From Fen-1258 sp947085815 (GTDB lineage: Bacteria > Bacteroidota > Ignavibacteria > Ignavibacteriales > Melioribacteraceae), in the NCBI GenBank assembly GCA_947085815.1, contig CAMTXU010000012.1, forward strand, positions 55,291-119,290: a DNA stretch of 64,000 nt, given 5' to 3'. Shown one piece after another: positions 40,897 through 49,508 of this stretch (the stretch's first letter is position 1; every line of letters begins with the position of its first letter). Under the pieces are notes generated by a model. That model saw only the letters and a program-made list of their open reading frames with translations. It was not told the origin of the DNA and made no database searches. The position numbers were made by a program, and so were the translations under genes.

Positions 40897-42285
40897 TTAT
40901 TCGTACCAGCCGACAATTTCAAAACCACCTGTTCCGGGGAATCCGGGGGGCACGGTTGTCAAAAATCTTGTATCGTAAACGTGCCTGAATCTGAGACCGT
41001 TAATTGGAAGAGTTGTTGATGCACTATAATTTGCGGTTACACGCACATCTTTAGCAATTAAACCGCCTAAAATATTCCAATCACGAAGTACCGTTTGTCC
41101 TGTTGCCAAATCATCGTCCGGTCCAATGTTTCCGTTCATCGCAAACATAGAGGCTTGAGTGATAATATCTTTACCCCGAGTATTGCTGCTGGATAGTATT
41201 CTAATATTTTGTTCGGCAATTAATCCTAACATTGAAGTCTCGTTTGCAAACTTTGTGGGGTCTTTCTTGTATCCTAAAAAATCAGTGGTCTGATAGATGT
41301 TTCCATATCCGCTCTTACCGTTAGTAGTAGCTGAGATTGTTACTCTCCCATCTAAAGCACCCTTGATGTAAACATTTCCACCATCAACATAGATTTTACC
41401 GTTTGGAGCCGTTGTCGATATATTCTCAGTAGTAATAGAAGACCATGTACTGGAACCCTGAAGCTTGGTGCTATAACTTATCCTTTCATTGAGAAACTCT
41501 ATTTGAACATCAACGCCTAGTGTGCTTGTACCTTTAAAAATTTTATCGGCACTTGCCCTCATTCCACTTGTATCGAACTGCATTGGAACGCTTACACCGG
41601 ATTGAAATCCTCCGTTGAAAATAGGTGTGCCTGAACCGGCAATTTGTTGTAATGAACCATTGGCTGTTGCTTTGCCATTAAATTGCGGTGAGCCGTAAAC
41701 CTTTAAATTACCCTCAACATGAAAAGGTCCATCAAACACGTCACCCGTTGCAGGAATAGCAGAGGAAACGCTTGAGTAATAATTTCCAAACTTGGCAAAA
41801 CTGCTGGGGCGAAGATCTACAATTACGGTCTTTGTAACCCCATTATATGTCCCCTCGGAAATTATGGTAGCTATTGCCGCATCATATGCTGGATCTCCGG
41901 CGCAGACACCGGCATAATCGCCATGTCCTAAATGACCACCTAAAGAAGCATTGGCAACATTCATTGTTTTTTGAGCATTTGTGCCCGGCTTATGACAGAT
42001 AATTGTTTTACCCGAACTACCCGCGGTATTATTACTTACAAATACGTTTACAGTTCCGTAACCTATAGTAAGATCTGTATAACCGGTCGCCCAATACTTA
42101 TCCATAAAAATTTGGTTTGCCGCCATATTGGCGCCGCTGACTGCAATGTTGTAGGCTTGCGATTGATTATAATAAATCCATTGGTTGTCAATAGCTCTTG
42201 TTGATAGATTCAGAAAATTTCTTCCAACTACAAGAAAAATTAAACTGAAGCCGAGAACTAATAAGATTGCCGCTTTGCCGCCCAT
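40897..42285 (-). CDS. Pilus-like surface protein with N-terminal helix (PilX-like layout)
   Basis: A 462-residue protein with one hydrophobic helix at the extreme N-terminus (GGKAAILLVLGFSLIFLVVGRNFLNL). Next comes a helical segment (QSQAYNIAVSGANMAANQIF) that resembles the N-terminal part of PilX-type minor pilins. A long beta-helical or lectin-like body follows (FHVEGNLKVYGSPQFNGKATANG, ADNxGG-like Gly-rich repeats). The classical prepilin peptidase site is absent. It is the last gene of a three-gene operon (gaps of 4 and 5 bases), probably a surface filament or secretion-system minor component. Annotation is from architecture only. Confidence 0.6.
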   Translation of the reverse strand: MGGKAAILLVLGFSLIFLVVGRNFLNLSTRAIDNQWIYYNQSQAYNIAVSGANMAANQIFMDKYWATGYTDLTIGYGTVNVFVSNNTAGSSGKTIICHKPGTNAQKTMNVANASLGGHLGHGDYAGVCAGDPAYDAAIATIISEGTYNGVTKTVIVDLRPSSFAKFGNYYSSVSSAIPATGDVFDGPFHVEGNLKVYGSPQFNGKATANGSLQQIAGSGTPIFNGGFQSGVSVPMQFDTSGMRASADKIFKGTSTLGVDVQIEFLNERISYSTKLQGSSTWSSITTENISTTAPNGKIYVDGGNVYIKGALDGRVTISATTNGKSGYGNIYQTTDFLGYKKDPTKFANETSMLGLIAEQNIRILSSSNTRGKDIITQASMFAMNGNIGPDDDLATGQTVLRDWNILGGLIAKDVRVTANYSASTTLPINGLRFRHVYDTRFLTTVPPGFPGTGGFEIVGWYE

Positions 42286-42289
42286 GGTT

Positions 42290-42889
42290 CTACCTGTTCC
42301 TCAAATTTCTAGAAGTCATTCTTATCTGCCGCCAGAAAACACTTGGATATTCTTCTCTGTAAGCCGCAGTGCTTTCGATCTTTAAATCTATTTTCATTGT
42401 TGCGATCTGTGTCGGATTGGTAATTGGAAAGTCCATCATAGCGCCCAATGCATTGTAATAAGTAAATCTAAAATTTGTTATGCCCAAATTTGATCCTGCC
42501 GGAGCGGCAGCATTTTCAATTCGGTAGAGCATTCTATCACGCGGATTTGGTGTAGAAAGAAGTTCACTAATCGGACCAACATAGTATCTCAGACTATCTA
42601 TGTTTCCGTCATTATTCAGGTCGGTTAAAAATTTGATGCTGGTTGAATCGGCAAAGAGAATTGATTTCGAAGGGTCTGGAATTTTAGTCCAGTCTTTACA
42701 ATAACCTATTTTTCTAAAATCGTATTCGAGCAGACCAACAACTTCAACAAGATTTTGCTGAACAATAACCTCACCGCCATAATTATAGGTGTTTTGAGTA
42801 GCGGCATCGTTTAAGCGCCAGATAAGCATCAATAACATTCCCCCTACGATGCTTGAACCCAAAATGTCCAGTAATGTGCTGAATCCCAT
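42290..42889 (-). CDS. Pilin/pseudopilin-like protein (PilW/GspJ-like layout)
   Basis: A 199-residue protein. The N-terminal MGFSTLLDILGSSIVGGMLLMLIWRLNDA gives one membrane helix of the length found in minor pseudopilins. A beta-rich domain with YRIENA and ITNFRFTYYNALG follows; the last pattern is common to PilW/GspJ-like proteins, where a computed value is compared with a type II pseudopilin. Its distances to the neighbouring genes are 5 and 4 bases, indicating one transcript. A canonical cleavage site is not visible, so processing by a prepilin peptidase is uncertain. Confidence 0.6.
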   Translation of the reverse strand: MGFSTLLDILGSSIVGGMLLMLIWRLNDAATQNTYNYGGEVIVQQNLVEVVGLLEYDFRKIGYCKDWTKIPDPSKSILFADSTSIKFLTDLNNDGNIDSLRYYVGPISELLSTPNPRDRMLYRIENAAAPAGSNLGITNFRFTYYNALGAMMDFPITNPTQIATMKIDLKIESTAAYREEYPSVFWRQIRMTSRNLRNR

Positions 42890-42894
42890 CTTAT

Positions 42895-43398
42895 TTACCT
42901 GAAATAGAAGTAACTAAAAATAGTTGATAGTCTAACTGTATCCGGCATTGAAGGACTTGTAATTGTAACACGCAATCTTTTATGCCAGGTACTGATTGGT
43001 GAGGCTGTATTTGGAGCCGCCGGTGTAACATAATCCACAACCGCACGTGCAGTAAAATTGGCTGATAAGAAAGTGGTATCGGTGGCGGTGTTTCTTATAT
43101 ACCCGTTGAAATCATCAAAGTCATTAAAATTTGGATATATTTCGCCGGTTTCCGGACCTAAAGAAGCGACTTGTGTTAATGAGCCTGTGCTTGAAACGGA
43201 GATGTGGTTTGTACCGGAATCAAATGCCTTGTCCGATGCTTCTTCAATTAATGATGTACCTAACGAGACTGCCATTACATTGTATTTGGTTTCATTTACT
43301 ACAGTATTTGTACTCAAGAAACTATTATTAACCCTCAGAATTACCACAGATAAGAGGAGTAGAGCAGCAATAGTAATCATCATTTGTCCGGTGTTCAT
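42895..43398 (-). CDS. Pilin-like protein, first gene of the pilus-like operon
   Basis: This protein of 167 residues has the N-terminal helix MMITIAALLLLSVVILRVNNSFL, followed by a helical spine (TVVNETKYNVMAVSLGTSLIEEASDKAFD) and a beta domain with a WHKRLRVTIT strand. The arrangement (TM-spine, then a small globular domain) is pseudopilin-like (PilV/GspI-like), and the ISLIEEASDKAFD-type segment is typical. It heads the operon 42895-40897. The gap upstream (43399-43610) contains a 19-bp palindrome and is shared with the divergent methyltransferase gene, so the two units may be co-regulated. Confidence 0.6.
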   Translation of the reverse strand: MNTGQMMITIAALLLLSVVILRVNNSFLSTNTVVNETKYNVMAVSLGTSLIEEASDKAFDSGTNHISVSSTGSLTQVASLGPETGEIYPNFNDFDDFNGYIRNTATDTTFLSANFTARAVVDYVTPAAPNTASPISTWHKRLRVTITSPSMPDTVRLSTIFSYFYFR

Positions 43399-43515
43399 TT
43401 ATCCAACCACTTTGATGTGGGTAAAAAATAGATAAAATATCAATGTATATCTACTCAAATATCGTGCAATCAATTTGGATGGTGTTTCCAAGCGTATTCT
43501 CAATTTCGAGGCGCC

Positions 43516-43534
43516 ACTTGTAATATTTACAAGT
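43516..43534. promoter_or_regulatory. 19-bp palindrome in a divergent promoter region
   Basis: ACTTGTAA (43516-43523) and TTACAAGT (43527-43534) are perfect complements separated by TAT. The site lies about 118 bases before the pilus-like operon start and about 80 before the ICMT-like start. Short spaced dyads in such positions are typical operator sites for dimeric regulators; no regulator gene for it is identified. Confidence 0.4.
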
Positions 43535-43613
43535 ATAAATGTACCGCGGTATGCGAGGGTGTTCCAAAAAATTCTGTTAAAGTTCTTATATTGAGTTCAA
43601 AATTAATAGAGTG

Positions 43614-44219
43614 ATGGGCAAAATGGATTCTCAGAATGCCATAAATATACTTGTTGCTATCAATTTGCTGGTATCTATGAGTGCGAACTTATCCGGCGCA
43701 AAAAAGGGCTTGAAAACCTCTATTACTAAAGTTGTGGAACGTCCCACCTCCTTTCTTCAAAAAATTCCACCGAACGTTGCCGCAATTGTACTTGTTCTAA
43801 CTATAATTTCGGTATTTAATATTGGAACAGTGACCGTGGCTAATGATTCAAAATTTTTTGGGATACGAATTGCCGGCTTAGCGATCTTTGTGGTTTTCTC
43901 ATGGCTCCAAGTTTTTGCTTATAAATCATTGGGAAGTTCTTATACTCAGGATGTTGTAATATTGAAAGGGCATAAATTATTTACTGCCGGAATTTACAGA
44001 TTCATACGACATCCCCAATATCTAAGTCAGCTTCTTAGTGATTTGGGCGCCGGACTTGCTTTATTAAGTTTTCTCGTTGTGCCAGCGGTTCTTTTTTTTG
44101 AAGTGCCTCTTTTTATTATGAGAGCCGCTTTGGAAGATAAACTCCTCGAAAAACATTTTGGTGATGAATTTTCGGAATACAAAAAACGAAGCGGTTTTAT
44201 GATTCCATTTATCGGGTAA
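43614..44219 (+). CDS. Isoprenylcysteine carboxyl methyltransferase (ICMT)-family membrane protein
   Basis: The product has about 201 residues with four to five hydrophobic segments. The C-terminal half carries the family signature KGHKLFTAGIYRFIRHPQYLSQLLSDLGAGLAL and DKLLEKHFGDEFSEYKKRSGFMIPFI. The RHPQY segment binds S-adenosylmethionine, and the final E-Y block is typical of ICMT/PEMT/NnrU-type methyltransferases. Bacterial members methylate lipids or unknown substrates in the membrane. GTG 43611, ATG 43614 and ATG 43623 are all possible starts and none has a convincing ribosome site. It is followed after 6 bases by the amidase gene, so the pair is probably co-transcribed. Confidence 0.78.
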   Translation: MGKMDSQNAINILVAINLLVSMSANLSGAKKGLKTSITKVVERPTSFLQKIPPNVAAIVLVLTIISVFNIGTVTVANDSKFFGIRIAGLAIFVVFSWLQVFAYKSLGSSYTQDVVILKGHKLFTAGIYRFIRHPQYLSQLLSDLGAGLALLSFLVVPAVLFFEVPLFIMRAALEDKLLEKHFGDEFSEYKKRSGFMIPFIG

Positions 44220-44225
44220 TTTGTA

Positions 44226-45824
44226 ATGGTAAAAAAAATTCTTCTTCTTACATTTCTTATTGTTTCGCTTTCTCATTCTCAAAGGCTCTATAAAATTACT
44301 GTCCAAATAGCCGGTAGGGGAGAGACGCTCTCGTACATCGTTCGTAACGGAATTGACTATGTATCGTTAAAAGAGATTGCGTTGGTACTTTCAGCCAATC
44401 AATTTTACAATACCGAAGCCGCGAAAGTTGAAATCAAATTCAAAGATTATAGCCTCAAGTTCACCGCAAAAAATCAGTTTGTGGTTCTTAATCGTAAATC
44501 GGATGGTGTGCAGAAAATTTTTCAGATTCCGCTTCCAACCATTTTTATAAGAGATGATGTTTTTATACCTCTCATTTTTTGTGCAGATTATTTGAATCTT
44601 GCCTACGGTTATAAAATTTTATTTAACGACCGGACAAAAAATTTAATAGTTTCTAACGAGCCGGTTACATCGGAAGCGTTAGTATTTCCGAAAGCATCAA
44701 ACACAAACGAAGAAAAGCCGGTAGAGCCCGTGCCCTCGGTTGAAAAAGCTGTAGGACGTTATGATATTAACTCGATAATAATTGAGGAAAAATCAAATGG
44801 AACTTTGTTGCGTTTAAGAACCGGCAGGAAAATTACTATTCCGCGTCACTCGATTAATAATGGAAATTTGTTTGTATTCCTTTCCGGAGTGAGCATTGCG
44901 CCAGATATCGCAAATTTTGTAAAACCCGCAGGTCTTGTTAAACGAATTAAAAGTACAGTCGTTTCATCAAAAAATATTCAGCTTGAATTCGCTCTTGAGG
45001 AGGGCTATTCAACATCAGAGGCTTTTCAAGATGGTGAAAGCACCGATATTCTAATAACTATTCACAATAAACTGTTTCAGAAAGCTGTGCCGAGTATGGA
45101 TGATGTAAAATCGAAATGGATATTCGACTCGGTTGTTATTGATGCCGGACACGGCGGGAAAGATCCCGGCGCAATTGGAGTTACCGGTGTTCGGGAAAAA
45201 GACGTGAATCTTGCAATAGCGTTAAAGCTAGGTAAGCTGATCTCAAAAAATCTTTCCGGCATACGAGTAATTTATACAAGGGAAAACGACCAATTCATAG
45301 AGCTGTATAAACGGGGAAAAATAGCTAATGAAAACGACGGCAAACTTTTTATCTCTATACATTGTAACTCAACGGAACAGAAAGATATTAGCCACCGCGG
45401 ATTTGAAGTATACTTATTACGTCCGGGTAGAACTAAACGAGCAATAGAAATTGCCGAGTTTGAGAATAGCGTAATAAAATATGAGGAGAATCAAGAGCGT
45501 TATCAAAAACTGACCGACGAGAATTTTATTCTTGTAAGCATGGCACATTCTCAATATATGCGCTACTCGGAATTATTTTCGGATATACTTAATCAAGAAT
45601 GGAATCATGTTGTTAAGATACCGTCATTGGGTATAAAACAAGCCGGGTTCTATGTTTTAGTAGGTGCCTCGATGCCCGGCGTTCTGGTTGAGACGGGGTT
45701 CCTTTCAAACAGAAAAGACGAAGCATATGTTAAAAGTTATGCAGGTCAAGCAGAGATTGCCCAGGCAATATTCAACTCTGTAAAAAAATATAAAGAAAAT
45801 TACGAAAAGGAATTCGGGAATTAG
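44226..45824 (+). CDS. N-acetylmuramoyl-L-alanine amidase (Amidase_3) with N-terminal AMIN/copper-amine-oxidase-like domains
   Basis: This 532-residue protein has a signal peptide (VKKILLLTFLIVSLSHS). Residues about 25-140 resemble the copper amine oxidase N-terminal-like (stalk) domain (VSLKEIALVLSANQFYN), and about 175-280 form an AMIN-type beta domain. The catalytic Amidase_3 domain (about 295-525) shows VVIDAGHGGKDPGA (Zn His), GVREKDVNL (Zn Glu), ISIHCNS (Zn His) and VLVETGFLSN (catalytic Glu). It cleaves the amide bond between MurNAc and L-Ala in peptidoglycan, probably in cell separation or sporulation-like turnover. All zinc ligands are present, so it should be active. Confidence 0.93.
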   Translation: MVKKILLLTFLIVSLSHSQRLYKITVQIAGRGETLSYIVRNGIDYVSLKEIALVLSANQFYNTEAAKVEIKFKDYSLKFTAKNQFVVLNRKSDGVQKIFQIPLPTIFIRDDVFIPLIFCADYLNLAYGYKILFNDRTKNLIVSNEPVTSEALVFPKASNTNEEKPVEPVPSVEKAVGRYDINSIIIEEKSNGTLLRLRTGRKITIPRHSINNGNLFVFLSGVSIAPDIANFVKPAGLVKRIKSTVVSSKNIQLEFALEEGYSTSEAFQDGESTDILITIHNKLFQKAVPSMDDVKSKWIFDSVVIDAGHGGKDPGAIGVTGVREKDVNLAIALKLGKLISKNLSGIRVIYTRENDQFIELYKRGKIANENDGKLFISIHCNSTEQKDISHRGFEVYLLRPGRTKRAIEIAEFENSVIKYEENQERYQKLTDENFILVSMAHSQYMRYSELFSDILNQEWNHVVKIPSLGIKQAGFYVLVGASMPGVLVETGFLSNRKDEAYVKSYAGQAEIAQAIFNSVKKYKENYEKEFGN

Positions 45825-45889
45825 TTGGTACACGGCGGCAATCATTTTACTTCGATTAAGTCACGATAATTGGATTAATAACCGAAGTT

Positions 45890-46045
45890 ACGCAAAACGA
45901 AAAAAATAGTCGTTTTTGTCATTCTGGCGTAGCGTCCGAAGGACTCCTTTGGAGAAGAGTCTCGTTTTTGAGTCATTTTGAGATGTTTCGCGGAGTTTAT
46001 ACTGAGCAAAGCGAATGTGCTCAACATGACAATTGCATAACATCA
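45890..46045. repeat. Degenerate MITE-like element (copy C)
   Basis: It begins with AGTTACGCAAAACG, similar to the TTACGCAAA end of the elements at 27814 and 46629. It contains GTCATTCTGGCGTAGC and the block TTTTGAGATGTTTCGCGGAG, ending with GCTCAACATGACAATTGC, which parallels 27884-27946. The right inverted end is missing. It occupies much of the gap 45825-46172; nothing else is seen there apart from the promoter area of the cytochrome gene. Confidence 0.55.
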
Positions 46046-46172
46046 GTTAATAACAAAAAAAAGGACTCAAAACTGTAAGCTGATCACTGAAATCAACTTC
46101 ACACTACAGTTTGTTATTCAATATGCATCATACTAACTTTGCCAAACAAAATTTATAGAGAAAGGTTTTAAT

Positions 46173-46583
46173 ATGACTAATGCTCAAAAATGGGTTGCCC
46201 TGTTTCTTGGCTTATTCCTTGTCTTATTTTTACTCGGGCGAGTCACAAATAAAGAGGAAGAACAAATTCATCCAATGATGGGACAGCAATCAACGGAAAA
46301 ATCCGGCGATGTTGATGGACTAACTATAATTAAGCAAGCGGGCTGCGTTTCATGTCACGGAGAAGAGCTGAAAGGTTCTAAACTTGCCCCGGCGCTTGCG
46401 GATCTAAAACAATTTTGGTCTCGAGATGCTTTAATAAATTACCTCCGCAATCCTCAATCTTACGGTCGCGATGTTCGTTTTGATGAATACCGTATTAAAT
46501 ATAGAAATGTAATTATGCCTTCTTACGGTAATCTTGATGTAAAGGAGTTAGGAAAGATTTCTGATTATTTATTAACAAGATAA
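46173..46583 (+). CDS. Membrane-anchored monohaem c-type cytochrome
   Basis: This protein of 136 residues has an N-terminal membrane anchor (WVALFLGLFLVLFLLG, no cleavage site evident), a Glu/Gln/Ser-rich linker and one cytochrome c domain with the haem site GCVSCHGEELKGSKLAPAL. The distal ligand is probably the Met in VIMPSYGNL (about residue 114). It is of the small class I type that shuttles electrons in the periplasm between membrane complexes or to oxidases and oxidoreductases. No other respiratory gene is nearby. GAGAAAGG lies 8 bases upstream of the ATG. Confidence 0.9.
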   Translation: MTNAQKWVALFLGLFLVLFLLGRVTNKEEEQIHPMMGQQSTEKSGDVDGLTIIKQAGCVSCHGEELKGSKLAPALADLKQFWSRDALINYLRNPQSYGRDVRFDEYRIKYRNVIMPSYGNLDVKELGKISDYLLTR

Positions 46584-46609
46584 TTTTATAAGAAATTAAA
46601 TATTAGATG

Positions 46610-46882
46610 AAGAGGTTGTCTCAAAAGTAATTATTCACTCACCTTACGCAAAAGTTTTATCTATGTGTAACTCTGCGACTTCTCGGTGGCACTCTGTGTA
46701 ATAAAGACCAACAAATAACACAGAGAAACACCGAGCAGACACAGAAAACCACGGAGAAAAAAGCTTTTCTTCAATTCTTGCGTAAGGTGGCTTATTCAAT
46801 TAAATAATCTGCGAAAATCAGTTTTATCTGCGTCATCCGTGGGCTATTCTATTATAAAACATTATTTTTGAGACAACCTCTT
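46610..46882. mobile_element. Nested MITE-like element: outer 17-bp inverted repeats enclosing a second element
   Basis: The outer ends AAGAGGTTGTCTCAAAA (46610-46626) and TTTTGAGACAACCTCTT (46866-46882) are perfect 17-bp inverted repeats, extending to 22 bases with one mismatch. Inside, 46629-46651 and 46778-46806 carry the same TTATTCACTCACCTTACGCA ends as the element at 27814, but with a different interior (itself self-complementary: ACTCTGTGTAATAAA against ACACAGAGAAACACCG). There is no coding sequence. It fills the gap 46584-46925 almost entirely and looks like one MITE inserted into another. Confidence 0.72.
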
Positions 46883-46925
46883 TGTTTTAAATTAGAATCT
46901 CCAAAGGAGTTTATTTCCGTTCTCT

Positions 46926-47438
46926 CTATTTCAGATATCTTCCCTTAATGATTTCGAGATGATGATTACAATGCCCGGCAATAATGTATGCCATTGCGCG
47001 GACGGTAAATGGATTGCTGTTCGCTCTACCCTTTCGCAATGAAACTTCATCCGAAAAATTTTTAAACATCATCACATTAGATTTTCGAATGGCGCAGAAT
47101 TCCTCAACCAGATCACCGAGTTTGATATCATTATAATTAGATTGACGTACGTACGCGTTTTCATCAAAACCGGGAAGGTCGTTTTGATCGTTGCGTGCAA
47201 AGCGTAAAGCGCGGTATGATAGAACTCTCTCGGTATCGATTATATGCCCAATAATCTCGCGTACGCTCCACTTTTCGGGCGAGTAACGGAACAATGATTT
47301 TTTCTTTGAAACATTCTTAAGAAGTTTTATGATTTGACCGCTTTGCTTTTGCAAAATTTTAATAATGTCTCCATCCGGCACTTTATCCACATAAGTGTGA
47401 TAGTATGCCGCGTATTCGTCTTTTTGTGGGTGTTTCAT
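46926..47438 (-). CDS. DinB-superfamily protein
   Basis: A 170-residue soluble protein with the four-helix DinB fold pattern: YSPEKWSVREIIGHIIDTERVLSYRALRFARND in the middle and AYIIAGHCNHHLEIIKGRY at the C-terminus. The His residues (GHIIDTE and GHCNHHLE) are the expected divalent-metal ligands. Relatives include bacillithiol and mycothiol transferases; the substrate here is unknown. It is 11 bases downstream of the methylglyoxal synthase gene on the same strand, so the two are probably one transcript, and a link to electrophile or thiol metabolism is conceivable (inference). Confidence 0.85.
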   Translation of the reverse strand: MKHPQKDEYAAYYHTYVDKVPDGDIIKILQKQSGQIIKLLKNVSKKKSLFRYSPEKWSVREIIGHIIDTERVLSYRALRFARNDQNDLPGFDENAYVRQSNYNDIKLGDLVEEFCAIRKSNVMMFKNFSDEVSLRKGRANSNPFTVRAMAYIIAGHCNHHLEIIKGRYLK

Positions 47439-47449
47439 AATTCTCCTTT

Positions 47450-47908
47450 TTAGATGCTCCTATCTAAATAATCGTTATAATCCAGAATTATTCGCGGATA
47501 TTTTTCTTTCATAAGATGAGACGAAAAAATAAAATCTGCCGAGGCTCTGTTGCACGCAATTGGAATATTCCACACCACAGCGATTCGCAAAAGTGCTTTC
47601 ACATCTGGGTCGTGCGGTTGCGGTTCCAACGGATCCCAAAAGAAAATTAAAATATCAATTTCGTTTTCTGAGATCTTTGCGCCGACCTGCTGATCTCCGC
47701 CGAGCGGACCGCTTTTCAATTTATTTACAGTCAATCCTAAATCCTGTTCGAGCATTTTTCCGGTAGTACCGGTAGCGTAAATCTCATGTTCGCCAAGATT
47801 TCCACGGTTATATTTTGCCCACTCAATTAAATCTTGCTTTTTGTTATCATGAGCAACTAACGCAATCCGTTTTTTCTTTTGCATCTCTATGTTAACAAAT
47901 TTTTTCAT
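47450..47908 (-). CDS. mgsA: Methylglyoxal synthase
   Basis: A 152-residue enzyme matching MgsA throughout: IALVAHDNKKQDLIEWA (His20), ATGTTGKMLE (phosphate-binding loop), KSGPLGGDQQVGAKI (catalytic Asp72), FFWDPLEPQPHDPDVKALLR (His99) and WNIPIACNRASADFI. It converts dihydroxyacetone phosphate to methylglyoxal and phosphate, bypassing lower glycolysis when phosphate is scarce. It lies 11 bases before a DinB-like gene. An in-frame ATG eight codons downstream (MQKKKRIALVAHD) is also possible and would give the length usual for the family. Confidence 0.95.
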   Translation of the reverse strand: MKKFVNIEMQKKKRIALVAHDNKKQDLIEWAKYNRGNLGEHEIYATGTTGKMLEQDLGLTVNKLKSGPLGGDQQVGAKISENEIDILIFFWDPLEPQPHDPDVKALLRIAVVWNIPIACNRASADFIFSSHLMKEKYPRIILDYNDYLDRSI

Positions 47909-48212
47909 GGCTCGTCCGCTAAAATAAAATTGAATACATTTTTATGATTAAGTGTTTCAATAAAATCAAGGAGTTACTCGCTATTCAGAAAACGTCTCCG
48001 GATTAGTTCAGTAATTGGCAACTCATTACGCGCGATAGGAAATCATTATTCACATACAAATTTACAAGTTTTCTGGTTACTTATCTTGGAAAGTTGCTTC
48101 GATAATTGTAGAAAGAGTTCCGCTGCAGTTGGTTCTGAAATTTTCTAGGGTTTTCGGATGCTCACTTCCGGCTTTAAATATTATTTAGTTCCGGCAGATC
48201 TGATGAAATAAG
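47909..48212. other. Intergenic stretch with no recognisable gene
   Basis: About 300 bases lie between the mgsA start and the mosaic repeat at 48213. I see neither a reading frame with a ribosome site nor an RNA-like fold that stands out. It must contain the mgsA promoter on the minus strand. The block 48180-48212 (CCGGCAGATCTGATGAAATA) may be part of the flanking repeat family. Confidence 0.35.
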
Positions 48213-48301
48213 TGCGGTTCTGCCATAGGCATGGCTATGCCATAAAGATATCAATATTTTCTGCGTTAAATATTTCCATTCGATAATTTTTAGAAGCATC
48301 C
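48213..48301. repeat. Mosaic MITE-like element, copy 2 (reverse orientation)
   Basis: Read on the minus strand it runs GGATGCTTCTAAAAATTATC, GAATGGAAATATTTAA, a 10-base middle, ATTGATATCTTTATGG, CATAGCCATGCCTATGG and CAGAACCGC. Outside the middle it differs from 33955-34058 at only a few positions. It lies 11 bases beyond the stop of the serine-protease gene. Confidence 0.75.
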
Positions 48302-48311
48302 ATAAATTAAA

Positions 48312-49394
48312 CTAATGAATCGCCTTTAGTTTTAGACCATCCGGCACATTGAATAAATCCCGCAAGAAATATCCTTTATCAATCAATTTTTTTTTATTAT
48401 CCAGTATAAGTTCTTTCACCACTTCAATTCCGATTACTTTTGTTATTCCGGTTCTTAATATCTGTTCGCGGTCAACATACGTCTCTCCTTTAAAGGGCAG
48501 CATCGGATTAAAATCAAAGTCCTGTTCCTTTGTTAATGGACGGAGAGTGTATTGGTATTCAGCCGGAACGGAGCGTACTAATCCGACTAATTCAAAATTT
48601 GGAACGCCGTCGCGGATGGCGAGAACTATTCCGCCGCTGTAACCGCGATTGAAAACAGCATCGATCAGAAAAGAATGCTTCTCTTTATTGGGACTGCTGA
48701 CAAGAGCCTTAGATATCATCTTATAGTTCATCGGGAAACCGAAGACATACACAAAACTTCCCCACTCAAGTTCGCTCGATTTACCCCATGGATATTTGAA
48801 CGTAGTGGTCGCTAATGTTTTAGTAGAACTAAAATGTCTTCCAAGAAGAGCAACATCGCGGGCTCTATCCAAAATTAAAATTTCAACTTCTCCATTATCG
48901 GGCAGATCGGGAACATAGTTTGTCTGCCTCGTTTTGATTGATACGCTTTGAATGTATCTAGAGAAGGAGCCGTCCGGATTTACAAAGTGAGAGATGATTG
49001 TGTCGGGGAAGGAAACTACATGAGCTACGGTTAAGAGGGCAACCGTTCCCTGGTCTTCTAATATCAAGGTTGAAGTGCCGGATGCGGAGCGGTTAAAACG
49101 TATCTGTTCTACAGCAGCTTTTTCAAAATTTATTTTACCAACCGAGCTCGCAACAAATTTACTTGAAGGATCGAATACATAACTCGTGTAAAACGCGATG
49201 CTGTTAATAAGTCTAATTGAATTGCTTATCTCCTCAAGCTGTACTGAAGAATTTCTGTATGGGAACTCGCTGTCGTAAACGCCGTCATTTAATGTCGGAT
49301 AGATTTTATCATACACGGATGTGGAAGAACAGGATAAACTCGATATCAAAAACAGAAGAGCGATAATAGTTATGAAAGGATTCTTTTTGGTCAC
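48312..49394 (-). CDS. Trypsin-like serine protease lipoprotein
   Basis: A 360-residue protein. The signal ends at SLSC (Cys22), so it is probably lipid-anchored. The chymotrypsin-fold triad is visible: LLTVAHVVSFP (His125), ILDRARDVALLG (Asp180) and NRGYSGGIVLAI (Ser253). There is no PDZ domain, unlike DegP-type proteases, and the C-terminal 100 residues are unassigned. It presumably cleaves proteins in the periplasm or at the surface. The M61 peptidase is the next gene upstream on the same strand, with a 114-base gap, so the two may be co-expressed. Confidence 0.8.
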   Translation of the reverse strand: MTKKNPFITIIALLFLISSLSCSSTSVYDKIYPTLNDGVYDSEFPYRNSSVQLEEISNSIRLINSIAFYTSYVFDPSSKFVASSVGKINFEKAAVEQIRFNRSASGTSTLILEDQGTVALLTVAHVVSFPDTIISHFVNPDGSFSRYIQSVSIKTRQTNYVPDLPDNGEVEILILDRARDVALLGRHFSSTKTLATTTFKYPWGKSSELEWGSFVYVFGFPMNYKMISKALVSSPNKEKHSFLIDAVFNRGYSGGIVLAIRDGVPNFELVGLVRSVPAEYQYTLRPLTKEQDFDFNPMLPFKGETYVDREQILRTGITKVIGIEVVKELILDNKKKLIDKGYFLRDLFNVPDGLKLKAIH

Positions 49395-49508
49395 ATTATC
49401 ACCTTGCGGTTATTTGTTCCAAAGTAAATCTAATTGAAAAAGAGCTTTAAGAAAAGAGCTATTATTTCTCTACCCTCGCAGATCGCATGAAGTAGGAGGA
49501 AACAGTAG

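Noticed and set aside
46652..46778. CRISPR-like or tRNA-like fold from repeated ACACAGAG/CTCTGTGT pairs
   Set aside because: It is a single self-complementary interior of a MITE-like element, with no regular direct repeats or spacers and no cloverleaf.
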